Below are positions 38,035 to 48,284 of a stretch of DNA of 64,000 nt, piece by piece. The DNA comes from Warburgia ugandensis (Eukaryota > Streptophyta > Magnoliopsida > Canellales > Canellaceae), in contig CP141130.1 of the NCBI GenBank assembly GCA_035236585.1, forward strand, positions 34,545,501 to 34,609,500, given 5' to 3'. Each line of letters begins with the position of its first letter. The first letter of the stretch is position 1. Below the pieces are notes generated by a model. It had not been told where the DNA came from, ran no database searches, and saw only the letters and a program-made list of their open reading frames with translations. The position numbers and the translations under genes are program-made.

Positions 38035-38215
38035 TACTTCTTTGAAGAATGTAATTGCAAGAAGATGATCTCCCTATTCAGTACTTTTAAACTTCTCTTT
38101 CATTTACCATACCCTTTCCAATAGCATTAAGGTTTCATTTATTTTTATATTCTTTTATAATCTTTTCCAATAATGTAAACTTCCACTTACCTTCATTAAC
38201 TGTAATGACCCAGGG
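38035..38215 (-). mobile_element. L1-type LINE no. 1, ORF1 N-terminal side of DUF4283
   Basis: Minus-strand sequence contains EKFKST and GDHLLAITFFKEVD, the central strand of DUF4283 (family ...HYLIxFxxEED). It breaks at the TAGTC duplication, and ORF1 resumes at 27,001 on the far side of the Athila-like composite. At its other end the sequence TGTAATGACCC...TGTTACA (38,201-38,223) interrupts the similarity. Confidence 0.55.
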
Positions 38216-39719
38216 ATGTTACATTAATTCTACCTTCCTCATCCAAATATCACTAGAATTTTGCTATGATTAGGGTCCTCAATAGAAGGGGTATTTTAGG
38301 AAATGGGGAAAATTTGATTACTGAATTAAATGAAAGACAACAAAAGCCAAATTTAGCTAAACTTGTTCTTACTTTATCTACAAATGAAATTCCTTCTTGA
38401 AGCATTGGTTACAACTTCTAGAAAAAGAACTAGAAGCAATAAATAAAGACCAATAAAGAGGGATCTCAGAAGATGAAAATTAATTATTGATGATGGTTTT
38501 TGATAGTTAAGACAATTGCAATCAAAGATGTGTCCTATGCTATTTTCAAGCTAAGAGGATTACATATGAGGAAGTTTTCTCCCTGATGGCTTGTGACCCT
38601 ATGGGATCATCATCTACCTAATCATAGTAGAGGGGCATTCAAGGATTGTCGACATACCTTAACTTCATAGAGTTCATCAACTTTCTTCCTTTCACTTCAT
38701 AAAATAGAAAGTAATTGAGGTTTTATCTATTTCTTTAATAAAAACAAAATTAGTTTATATATTTGGAAACCAATATGATTACTAAGATCATCTTTCTGAA
38801 AGAAAAACCAAGTCAGGGGAGAGACAGATAGAAAGGAGAGATATTTTCTATAAATGGGAAGAGGTGTTGCTTCTATTGTGGTTATTTGTTTCATAAAGGG
38901 AATGGAATTTTTTCCATGGTTTTCTAGAAATAAAACTAAAAGAAAATTTGCTAAGAACTCACATGAGTATTGAGATGGTATTTTGAAGTGATGATTATTT
39001 TTCCATGAGAGTTGCAGAGGAGGTGAATTCAAAGGTTGCTTAATATGCAAGGCTAATGAGCATTGTCCCATGATGTATGATAAACCATGATGATTGAATA
39101 GCTCTAAATTTTGAATAATATTGTTTTTGCCAATGATTGTGGGGAATTACTTATACAAGGCTTTTGATTGTCAATGGCCAAAGCACATTTCTCAAAATGT
39201 TGGAATTGTCTACTTGACATGAATATAGAGCTACTAGATACATGGAGACATCATATCAATGGCCTGCACCAACAGCTACTGGGGCCCTTCATATTGAAAT
39301 AAGATATGCCATGATAACTACTAAGATCACATCTGCTTGGACTTAAAAAATTGAACTAATCTTGTTGATTTTATGGGTACCTATAGATTAATAGTTCGAT
39401 ATCTATGACTATGCTGAGCATCACATCTTACATGTATGCGTAAATAAGGGTTCCTATATAATGCACAACTATAGGCACATGTAAAATGTAAGTAGCCAAA
39501 AGTACAAGTGGGGTCCCTTTTTCTTAAGGATCCAAAATGTCTATATTCTAGTCCATACTAAGAACAAACCATGTGCCAAAATTACAAACCTTTTTATTTT
39601 TGGCCTTCATAATGACATTGAAAAGGGCAAAAGCAATGGTTTACATTTTAGTTCCTACTAGTGGGCATATTATTTTTGTTGGTTTTTTTAGTCTCTTTGT
39701 TTTGATTAGAAAAACAAAG
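38216..39719. other. Stretch without recognised genes, possibly LINE no. 1 upstream part
   Basis: The minus strand near 38,340-38,400 has a weakly ORF1-like phrase (VDKVRTSLAKFGF), so the LINE 5' part may extend here. A minus-strand frame at 38,727-39,071 resembles nothing I know. From 39,080 to 39,719 I see nothing I can assign. Confidence 0.4.
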
Positions 39720-40547
39720 GAAACTGTGACGACCTAAGTTTTCACATCATTTTTAAAAATGCAAACCTAATTCCTAATGCAAGATGCATCCCTATTTGAA
39801 AACAATTTTATAAAAATAATGCAATGCAATGAAAAAATCTTTTGTTTTAAATTCATTTTGAAAACCCCGAGTGTCATTTGCTTTCACAACAAACAAAGTA
39901 GTTTTGAAAATTATTGTAATCATAAATGTCTTCCCAAGTCTATCCAGTCACAACTCATAGCCCAACTGTAGTAAGTACAGGTACATGTCCAAAGGGGTAA
40001 AGAGTTTACTTACATTCATACTTGTCTTTTCTTCATTTACTTGATTGTGACACCAACATGTCCTGGAGTTTCTTCTAATTCCTTTTGTACTAATCTGTAA
40101 AAAATTATATATTTGGGTGAGTATTACTCATACTCAGTAGGTGATCTGATACTACTATTTTGAAAACACGGCATGTAACATTCAAAATCCAAAGAGCTTG
40201 CATGTAAAACATCGGTAATGCCTATTTTAAATAAATGTGCATATTTATGCATAAAATGTAAGCAATGCCAACCATGGATGTCTTTCCTAGACTTTAGTAT
40301 GCAACAATAGAGACATGACTAACTTCAGAAAGTCGAAATCGATTGGAAATCAGTAGATCCAAGTCATGAGATCTTAACAACACATCAAAATCATCAAGTG
40401 AAATATAATGATTATGAAATACTGAAACTAGTCATTTTTCAAAGCAGATGCTGGCATCACTATATGTATTATGCACATGGTCTTTCGGCAAACATATTAA
40501 GCTGACTAGTTACGAGTACTTGTATACATCCATCTTATTCCTCCTCT

Positions 40548-40745
40548 GCAGGCTGCCTCATTCGACGATCTGCCCAATTGGAACTCAAGGGTTTTATTCC
40601 CGTCGTAGGCTACCTCATTCGGCGATCTGCCCATTTGGAATTCCATGTTTTGTTCCCGCCGCAGGCTACCTCATTTGGTGATCTGCCCGTTTGGAACTCA
40701 AGGTTTGTTCCTACCGTAGGTTGCCTCATTCGGCAATCTACCTAC
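40548..40745. repeat. Tandem repeat, 3.5 units of about 56 bp
   Basis: Units begin GCAGGCTGCCTCATTCG or close variants at 40,548, 40,605, 40,661 and 40,716 and contain GATCTGCCCATTTGGAA. They are GC-richer than the surroundings and lie inside the outer solo LTR. Confidence 0.9.
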
Positions 40746-41995
40746 TTAGCATAGTGCCCACCAGGCTCATCAGCCTGAAAAATATAAATATTGTCCTCTT
40801 TGGGTCCCTCACACTGCCTGGCCCTCACAACTGCCTAACAAGCGTCTTTTGGGCACTCCAGCGTCTTTTGGTAACCCTCAAGGTTATGCATCATATGATG
40901 GTATTATGAGATGATTTATATGACATGGCAATCCTCAATCTCACTCATCGTAAATCAGGCTATTTATGCAATCATTTTCAAAACATGCGAGCAATATCTA
41001 AAATATCATAAATTATGCAATTTGTGTAAGGATTTTTAGAACATGCAAATCAATGCATATAAATTTGTTCATGCCAGTAATCGTATTCAAGTCCATAATT
41101 CATAAAGACAATTCCGTTAAGAACATCATATCTCAAAAAGCAAACTAAATACGATAAATAAGTCAAGTAAATCATTAGGGTTTGGAATGTATTTAAAAAC
41201 TTAGTAGTATTAGACTACTTACCTCGACGTCATCACTAAACTCGCATCCTTCTTCCATGCGACTCCTATAATACCTTGATGAAATCCTAGATATTATTTG
41301 GAAATATAGAACCCAAATATTATTTCCTATTTTACAAATCAACGGCTAAATCTATATTATAGGTTATAGATCTCTGATTTGTGGATTGATTTATGTAATT
41401 CAGGGTTGATCTAGGTATATTGATCTCATAATATATCAAATGGATCAATCTATGAGGTTTGATCATCTTTGATCTTGCCGATCTATGAGATTTCTATAGC
41501 TTTTGGGCTATAAAATAGTCTTCTTATCCTAGATTCTATAGTCTCATTAGGTCTGTGTCGTCATTACAAACGCAATGGTTCTTTCGGATTGTCAATCAGA
41601 GTTATATAGCCTCCTTAATTGGGTTTTTAACGGCGCGAATCTACAAACGAACCAGATTCGTCTATATCAGGCCCGCGCATCACAGTTTCCAGGAGTCGTG
41701 CATGTCCCGGTCGAACTAGGACCGTGATCACATGTGTACGCATGCCGGATCAGCACGCTATAGCACATTCTGAATTGCATTGTGCAAACATGTCTTCAGC
41801 ACCGATGCGGAGCCTCTCGGCTCCTAGGACGCTCACATGCCTTAGTCGAACCAGGACCCACGCCCACACGCCGTGCCTGCATGCTGTGCACCCGAAGTCC
41901 ATCCCAGGGACCATGTTCCAAGCGCGCATTACGCGCCACATCCCTGGGACGTGTCTAGTTCGATGGGCCTACAGATCCATCAAGTCGAGGTTCCT

Positions 41996-44616
41996 TGTGA
42001 TGACCCGGGTTTTTATATGATGCAATTTTGATAAAAAGGCGAGATCTCTTGTTTTATAAGTATGAAATGCATGAAAATCTTTTTGTTTTGGAAAACAATC
42101 TTTCATAAAAACCCCAAGTGTCAAAACACATTCTCAAATTATCTAGCCATGGAAAAGTTTTTAAATGGACATTATTCCTAAGAAAGTGTTAGTCACAGCC
42201 TCAGCTATAGAGAGTAACTACAATCAAGTAACATTGAAAGATAAGGTAGGGGTTTATTTACTTGCACTTAGTCTGGGTGTCTTCTATCACAAGCGTTCCT
42301 TGCCCTTAAGTATTTACTTTGTGTCTGAAAAATGTTGAGGATTGGGTGAGTATATACTATACTCAGTAGGAGTCCATCACTACTAGTTTTATAATGCGTG
42401 AGATGTTTAAAATCATATGCTCTTTCAAAATATGTGCATGGTTGAACACTCATGTTCAAGATCAGAATTCAAAACCATTGTTAAATTGAAATACTAATGA
42501 CTTAAAGGATCACATAATCCAAATCGAAAGTATCATATATATATATATATCATAACATTATGATATGCATAAGATGCTTCATTGAATCCAACTCATGGAT
42601 ATCTAGTATGGTATGGTCGACCAACCTCATATCATGCCACATGCAATGCAAATAAGTCCATGAAACCATAGGGTCTAACTATGCCCACGACCTCGCCGCC
42701 GGGTGGTCCCCGGGTACCTGAGGACACTCGGTCATAGCTTCAATGGGGCCTATGACACGTCGACCCAATGCCATGACACCAGTGGTAGCCCCTTGTACCA
42801 CAAGCAGTCGACGTAGGGATGTTGCCCTTTTTGGGTGTGGTACCCATCCACCTAATAGTGGTAGAGGCTGGAGGCTAACCCAAACCTCTCGGCATAGCGC
42901 CCACGAGCTTATCAGCCCAAATCATAATCAGATCAAATATGCGAAAACCTCTTTTTCAAAACTTGTCCTCTTTGGGTCCCTCACAACTGCCTGACCCTCA
43001 CAACTACCTACCTAGTGTCTTTTGGGCACTCCAACATCTTTTGGTAACTCTCAAGGACATGCAGTCTTTCAAAAACTCAATGTTTCACAAATCATACAAT
43101 GTATGCAATTGTTTGCAAAACATATCTATGCATAATGTATATGCAATTATTTACAAAACATGTCTATGCATAAAGCATTTATCATATGTATGCTGAATTA
43201 AGTCATACTAAACAAGTCATATACTTAAAACACGTATTCTCAAAACAATCATGGCTCTTTTAAAAGTCTAGTAGCGATAGAGCACCTACCTGGTTAGGTC
43301 GCGCTAACCCCTTTGTCCTCGTATGCTCCTGAACATGGTTTGGGGAATCAAGGTTAGTTTGGCCTATCTTTTATAGGTTTTAGAGTGGTTGGTCTTATTA
43401 CCTAGGCATTAAGGGTTCATCCCCATGCCTATGGGTGTCCTAAGGTCCTAATTGGGCCTTGGTATCATCAGTTTTCCAAAGGTCTAGCGGCCACGCGCCA
43501 CCATCCTATTCTAAGGGTAGTGCCCACCTTTGATTGGGCCTTGATCAAGGATTTTATAGTTTGGGTGTGTCCACGTCGTCGACACGGACACAATGCCTTT
43601 CACGGCGCCTCAATCGTAGCTCTAGATCTCAAGTTATAAGCTTTTTAGTACCACATGTACATAAGGCCTTTAAGAGTGAAAATGTAGAATGCTAGCACGC
43701 TCCGCGTCAGCGGCATGCGCCCCAGCGGGCTTTAAGAAGTGGAAATCCTAGAACGCTAGAGCGCTACGCATCAGTGGCATGCACCCCAGCGGGCGCGTCT
43801 GCAGATGCGCTGGATTTCCTGCCGATTTTTCATTTTGCGGGCGCGTCCACGAACGCAGTCGACGTGTTCTGTGCGGTAGGGAGTGTTTCGCTCGTTAGGG
43901 GACCAGGGCATCCTTGGGACGCCCTGGTTCGACCCTGTCAAACCAATGTGGCCCAGGGATCGTCCCTGGGTCCTTGGTGACTCTCTAGGGCTCTATTTTG
44001 CATGATTTTTCATGCAAAAACTTAGGGAAACTAAGCCTAGGACTACTGTGAAGACGGGTTTTGAGGGATCTTGGGCATACCTGGCTCGTTGCTGGGTTTT
44101 TCTCCTCGTTTCTACTCTTGGTTGCTTTTCCAAAATGGGTTTTTCTCAAGCTTTTGTGCTGCCATTAGAGGCGCCCAAGAGCTCTGTTTATAGAGCTATA
44201 AGAGGGTTCTGGAGGGGGCTCTCACCGCCCTTGAATGGCGGTGGAGAAACCTCCAGAATGGCGGTGATTTCTCCTCCAATCACCGCCGTTCTAGAACCCT
44301 CTAGGGGGTTGAAGATGAAGGGTTCCCGTATCAAAACGGGCCTCTGTGTTTTGCAGGCTAAATCCGTTTTATAGTGAAAATTACATTTTTGCCCTTGAAC
44401 TTCAAAGGGTCATAACTTGCTCATTTTAACTCCGTTTTGGGTGATTTTGGTCTTGTTAGATTCCTTTTTCTGAGATGCACCTAATACCATTTTTAGGATC
44501 AAATTTCTGGGTTCAGTCAAGGTGAATAGTGAAATGACCAAAATACCCTTATTTCCAATAAGTGACTTTTCATTGCTAACTTGGGATTTTAATGTTACAA
44601 AATTGGAGTCATTACA
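41996..44616 (-). mobile_element. Solo LTR (inner) nested in the outer solo LTR
   Basis: TGTGATGACCCGGG to GGAGTCATTACA, 2,621 bp, with a perfect TTCCT duplication (41,991-41,995 and 44,617-44,621). It aligns with the outer LTR through shared blocks. These are the CTACTGAGTATAG...ACTCACCC block (42,370-42,330), the CCCTCACAACTGCC and GTGTCTTTTGGGCACTCCA block (42,970-43,060), and the promoter region. It keeps many CG dinucleotides and GC-rich parts (43,560-44,330), unlike the older LTRs, in line with its younger age. Frames of 60-120 codons over 43,774-44,374 follow the GC-rich sequence and are not taken as genes. (AT)n repeats occur at 42,535-42,550. Confidence 0.9.
44184..44287 (-). promoter_or_regulatory. 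Core promoter of the inner LTR: TATA box with inverted repeats upstream
   Basis: On the minus strand CTCTATAAACAGAG (44,184-44,197) is a TATA box. Just upstream are two inverted repeats: GGCGGTGATT paired with AATCACCGCC (44,260-44,269 and 44,278-44,287, a perfect 10-bp stem), and TCACCGCC with GGCGGTGG (about 44,222-44,244). The outer LTR has a comparable GGCG inverted repeat in the same place. Confidence 0.55.
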
Positions 44617-44992
44617 TTCCTTTCGGTGTTTTTTGGCCAGAAAATGCAGATCCGACGGGGATCTAGGCTGGGAAGAGAGGGGGAAATAAGAGATGGAGAT
44701 GGGGGCTTACCTGGGCAGCCAGAGATGGTGCCCTCTTTCTGGTGGTGTGGCTCCCTTTGTTGTTGAAAAACACAAAGAAGGGGAAAAACCCACATTTTCA
44801 GTGAGACTAGGAAGGGGGGGGGGGGTGGAAAGAGAGGGGAGGACAGCTGGCCTGAAGGAAGGACCCAGGGCGGTGCTGGAGATTGCAGAGAAACTAGAGG
44901 AGGGTTTTTCGCTTTTCCCAAACCGAAAACCCTAGCTTGAAGTAGCCGGAGATGGAGAAGAAGGTTTGATCGGAGAGGAGGGGAAAGCGGGC

Positions 44993-45039
44993 TTTATAGC
45001 CTGTGAAGGCAGTGCTACCCAATGGCGATGCCGCCATTT
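44993..45039 (-). promoter_or_regulatory. Core promoter of the outer LTR: TATA box and inverted repeat
   Basis: CTATAAAG on the minus strand (45,000-44,993) follows AATGGCG...CGCCATT (45,022-45,039), a 7-bp stem. Downstream, near 44,940-44,920, the transcript would carry CTAGGGTTTTCGG, a common leader phrase in plant LTRs and genes. Confidence 0.5.
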
Positions 45040-45467
45040 TCTGTGGCTCCATACAAGTATGGCAGTGCTGTGCACCGCCTGGCCTAAGGAAGACGACTCC
45101 TAAGGAGAAGATGATGCAGGGGGGTTTCGTTATCAAAACGACCCCCTGCGTTTTTGGGTCTTTTTCGTGTTTAAGTTAAAATTACATATATGCCCTCCGT
45201 CTTTCAACGCTTATAACTTCTTCATATGAACTCCGTTTTCAGTGTTCTTAGAGGCGTTGGATTCCATTTCGAGCATAGAATCTAATGATATTAACTTTTC
45301 TAACAAATTATTTTGTTTCATATTTTTATTAAATGAAAACATTCAACCACCTATTGAGGTCATTTAAGTGTATATTAAGTCCCAAAATAAACAAACCAAA
45401 CATCATTATTGATTGTGGTTGTAAAAGTGATATAATAGTATTGACAAATTTGAGTCATTATAGAAAC

Positions 45468-46149
45468 ACGTGGTTGGCTCTTTTTTAGCATGTGTCTTTG
45501 TTTTGTATAGCTAAACAAATAGAACACATTAGTGGAATTAGATTTAGTTTTGTTTGTTTTGGGTGTAGAAAATGACAAACCCACAAATATTTTATTCTAC
45601 AGTGGCTAGCCAAAAACATCTCCAACCCTTTTTTATTATTTTCTTCAAAGAGAAATGTTAAGAAGAAGGCCTTAAAAAGGACTTTCAATAAAAGTGCCCA
45701 CATTTGGCATGAAGGACCTCCTCTGGATGTTGGAGCCATTCATTTTATTGTCACGTCATTGTATAACTAATTGTTAAAACAACGCCAGATTGGATGATTC
45801 TAGTATTTGAAAAAAGATAGTTTTTCTTGCAAGAAATGGATGGTCAGTGACTTTGTATAAACATCAGTCTAGTACAAAAACATCATTTTTAGGATGCTCG
45901 AATTATTCAACCTTTAAAATCTTGTTTTTACAAGTAATATATTACAAGTTATCTAAGGTCAAAGCAATAAGATGAACAACTTTGGTTATCCATAGGTGGG
46001 CTCTCATTCATGCTAAATGTAGAATAGTTCTATAGAAGGTCTTTTTAAGGCCTTTGAAATATCATTCCTCTTTGTTGAGAGTGGATGTAGGATGGGAAAT
46101 TGAGGATCATCATCAAAAGAACTTGAGGTGCTGAATAGCAAACATATAA
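45468..46149. other. No gene seen
   Basis: Old flank of the outer solo LTR. Short overlapping minus-strand frames (45,375-45,739) lack any family resemblance. Confidence 0.5.
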
Positions 46150-46680
46150 AGATATATCAAGCCCATTTGCATGGACAGTGAGACCCACCATCACCATCTT
46201 CACCTACACAATAAAGCAATGTAGGCCCACATATGTAATGATTTATTAAGTCCAGTTGCAACAAAAATGGGCCCAACACCAACCTTGCTATGTGGACCAA
46301 TTACCATCCAAACCTATATAATAATGCAATGTAAAAACTTATAAAAATTTATGAATTTTGTTTGCATAAACCTAGGCCTTGTAGTAATTCTCAATTGCTC
46401 TGTAGGCTAATTAGCATCCAAACTTGTACAATAATGCAATGTGGGCCAACATGTGGAGAATTTATAGCAATATATCAAACTCATTTGCTTAGACAATGGG
46501 CCTACAACCAATTTTCAACTATTATGTTGGCCCATTACCATCCAAACTTGTACAATAATGCAATGTGGGGCCATATATGAAAAACTATATTAATATATCA
46601 AGCCCATTGGCTTGGGCTATGGGCCTATAGCCAATTTTCACTTGTTATGTGGGCCCATACCCATTCACACTAATATTAGG
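46150..46680. repeat. Degenerate tandem array, units of about 95-125 bp, first block
   Basis: Each unit carries ATATATCAAGCCCATTTGC, then GGGCCCATAACCAATTTTCA, then CCCATTACCATCCAAAC, then ACAATAATGCAATGTGGGCC. Starts are near 46,153, 46,246, 46,350, 46,470 and 46,594. The array is interrupted at about 46,680 and resumes at 47,440. Confidence 0.85.
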
Positions 46681-47439
46681 GCTATTAATGGACTTGGATA
46701 ATCTGATTGACAATTACGTTCCAATGAGATTTAGACATGATATAAATATATAAATTATTTGATGGACTATAACTTTAGATGTGAAGTTTGATGGACTAGA
46801 CGAAGACAATTTTCTAAGATTTGTTGGATAGTTCCAAGGTTCTATTTTTTAATATTAAAGTATCCTTATTTAATTATCTATATAGAAACTTTTTAGAGCA
46901 TATTTTTGTTAAAATAAAAAGGATCATTTTGGTACTTATCCTAAATTATAAAGACTTGTACCAAATACAAAATCTTTGAAAAATCTTTAACCCTCCCTCT
47001 AATTCAAATTTTGTATGATTGTTTAATAAATGTAGTTCACATCAAACAATATTTGTCTTATCTATATTATTAATATTACTTCTTCTTCTTCTTCTTTTGT
47101 TACAAGTGAAAAATTACAAACCAAACCTCTCACACTCTCTTGAATCTAATCCTAGCCAAAGAGAAAAAAAACAACTTAGACTTGGACTAAACATATTTAT
47201 GGGAGATGCCAATTTGTCTGCAACCAACAATGCAAGACATTTTTCTATCTTTTTACATAACTTTAGCTACTTAGAATCACATGAAGGATAGAAACTAGAA
47301 ATTGTCCCTATATTGGTGAATATGAATCAAGACATCAAAGTTATGATCCAAAGGATTATCCAAATAGACTCAAATTTATCAAGTGTAAGTGGATCGTAAT
47401 AGTGTCATGAGTGGATCCAATCTATCTAGCCAATTGACA
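46681..47439. other. Non-repeat segment splitting the tandem array
   Basis: About 760 bp without the array unit, with no domain recognised. It includes a (CTT)n-like run at 47,079-47,096. It may be an insertion or an older spacer; no duplication at its edges was found. Confidence 0.5.
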
Positions 47440-47704
47440 GCTCTAACCTATACAATAATGTAATGTGGGCCCACATATGAAAGTTGATAGTAGTATATCA
47501 AACCATTTGCGTGTATTTTGGGCCCATAACCAATTTTCATTGATTGTGTGGGCCCATTACCATCTAAATGTGCACAATAATGTAATGTGAACCCACATAT
47601 GGATAGCATGTAATAATATATCAAGCCCATTTGTGTGAAAATATGTGGAGCCACTTGCTATATAAATGGGCTTGATATATTAATATAGGTTCTCCATATG
47701 TGTC
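47440..47704. repeat. Tandem array, second block, ending in an inverted unit
   Basis: Two more direct units (near 47,493 and 47,613) are followed at about 47,655-47,704 by TATAAATGGGCTTGATATAT and TTAATATAGG. This is the reverse complement of the unit phrase TATATTAATATATCAAGCCC, so the array ends in an inverted partial unit. Confidence 0.75.
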
Positions 47705-47709
47705 CTAGG

Positions 47710-48284
47710 TCATCATCATCATCATCATCAAGACCTTATCCCAATTAGGGGTCGGCCACATGAATCTTATTCCTCCATTCCACTCTATTAAATATCATGT
47801 TTCATTTAGTCCCAAAGTTTTTAAATCTTTCCTCACCACTTCTATCCACATTCTTTTGGGCCTTTCCCTTGCCCTTTTAGAACCTTCTACTTGTATTGCC
47901 TCACTCCTTCTAATCGGTGTGTTGTTGGTCTCCTTTGGACATGTCCAAACCATCTAAGTCTAATCTCCCTCATCTTATTACCTATTGGTGCTACCCCTAA
48001 ATTTCCTCTAATATTTTCATTTCTAATTCTGTCCTTTCTTGTCTTACCATTCATCCATCTCAACATCCTCATTTCTGTGACAATCATCCTATGAGTATCA
48101 TGTTCCTTAATTGGCCAACACTCTGATCCATAGAGCATGGCCAGCCTTATAACCATCCTATAGAATTTTTCTTTTAGTTTGAGTGGCACCTGCCGATCAC
48201 ACAAAACTCCAAATGCACATCTCCATTTGTTCAAACCCGCTTGGATTCTCTAGGTGACCTCCCTCTCAATCTCTCCACTCTCAT
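47710..48284 (-). mobile_element. RTE LINE, 5'-truncated copy
   Basis: The 3' tail appears as (TCA)7 at 47,710-47,730. It is followed by the same 3' sequence as the full RTE at 15,981-18,798. The minus strand keeps the conserved tail: CAFGVLCDRQVPLKLKEKFY, LYGSECWPI, TRKDRIRNENIRGNLG and RLRWFGHVQRR. Similarity to the longer copy ends at CTCTCAT near 48,284, a typical 5' truncation. Over this part the frame is better preserved than in the full copy, which suggests it is younger. The clean end of the array just left of the tail may be the insertion site. Confidence 0.9.

Larger units (their letters stand above)
39725..45462 (-). mobile_element. Solo LTR (outer) of the long-LTR Gypsy family
   Basis: It starts TGTGACGACCTAAG and ends GAGTCATTATA, flanked by a perfect GAAAC duplication (39,720-39,724 and 45,463-45,467). 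Removing the inner LTR with its duplication leaves about 3.1 kb. Read on the minus strand it begins TATAATGACTC, has a TATA box at 45,000-44,993, and carries the block CTACTGAGTATGAG...ACTCACCC near 40,150-40,085. No primer site, polypurine tract or protein is visible, so it is a solo LTR. The terminal CA has decayed to TA. Confidence 0.85.

Noticed and set aside
38727-39071. 114-codon minus-strand frame as a possible host gene
   Set aside because: No recognisable domain or clear start context; flanked by transposon remains and AT-rich. Treated as unassigned.
43774-44935. Frames of 68-120 codons on both strands
   Set aside because: They sit inside the two solo LTRs; stops are sparse because the sequence is GC-rich. 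No family resemblance.
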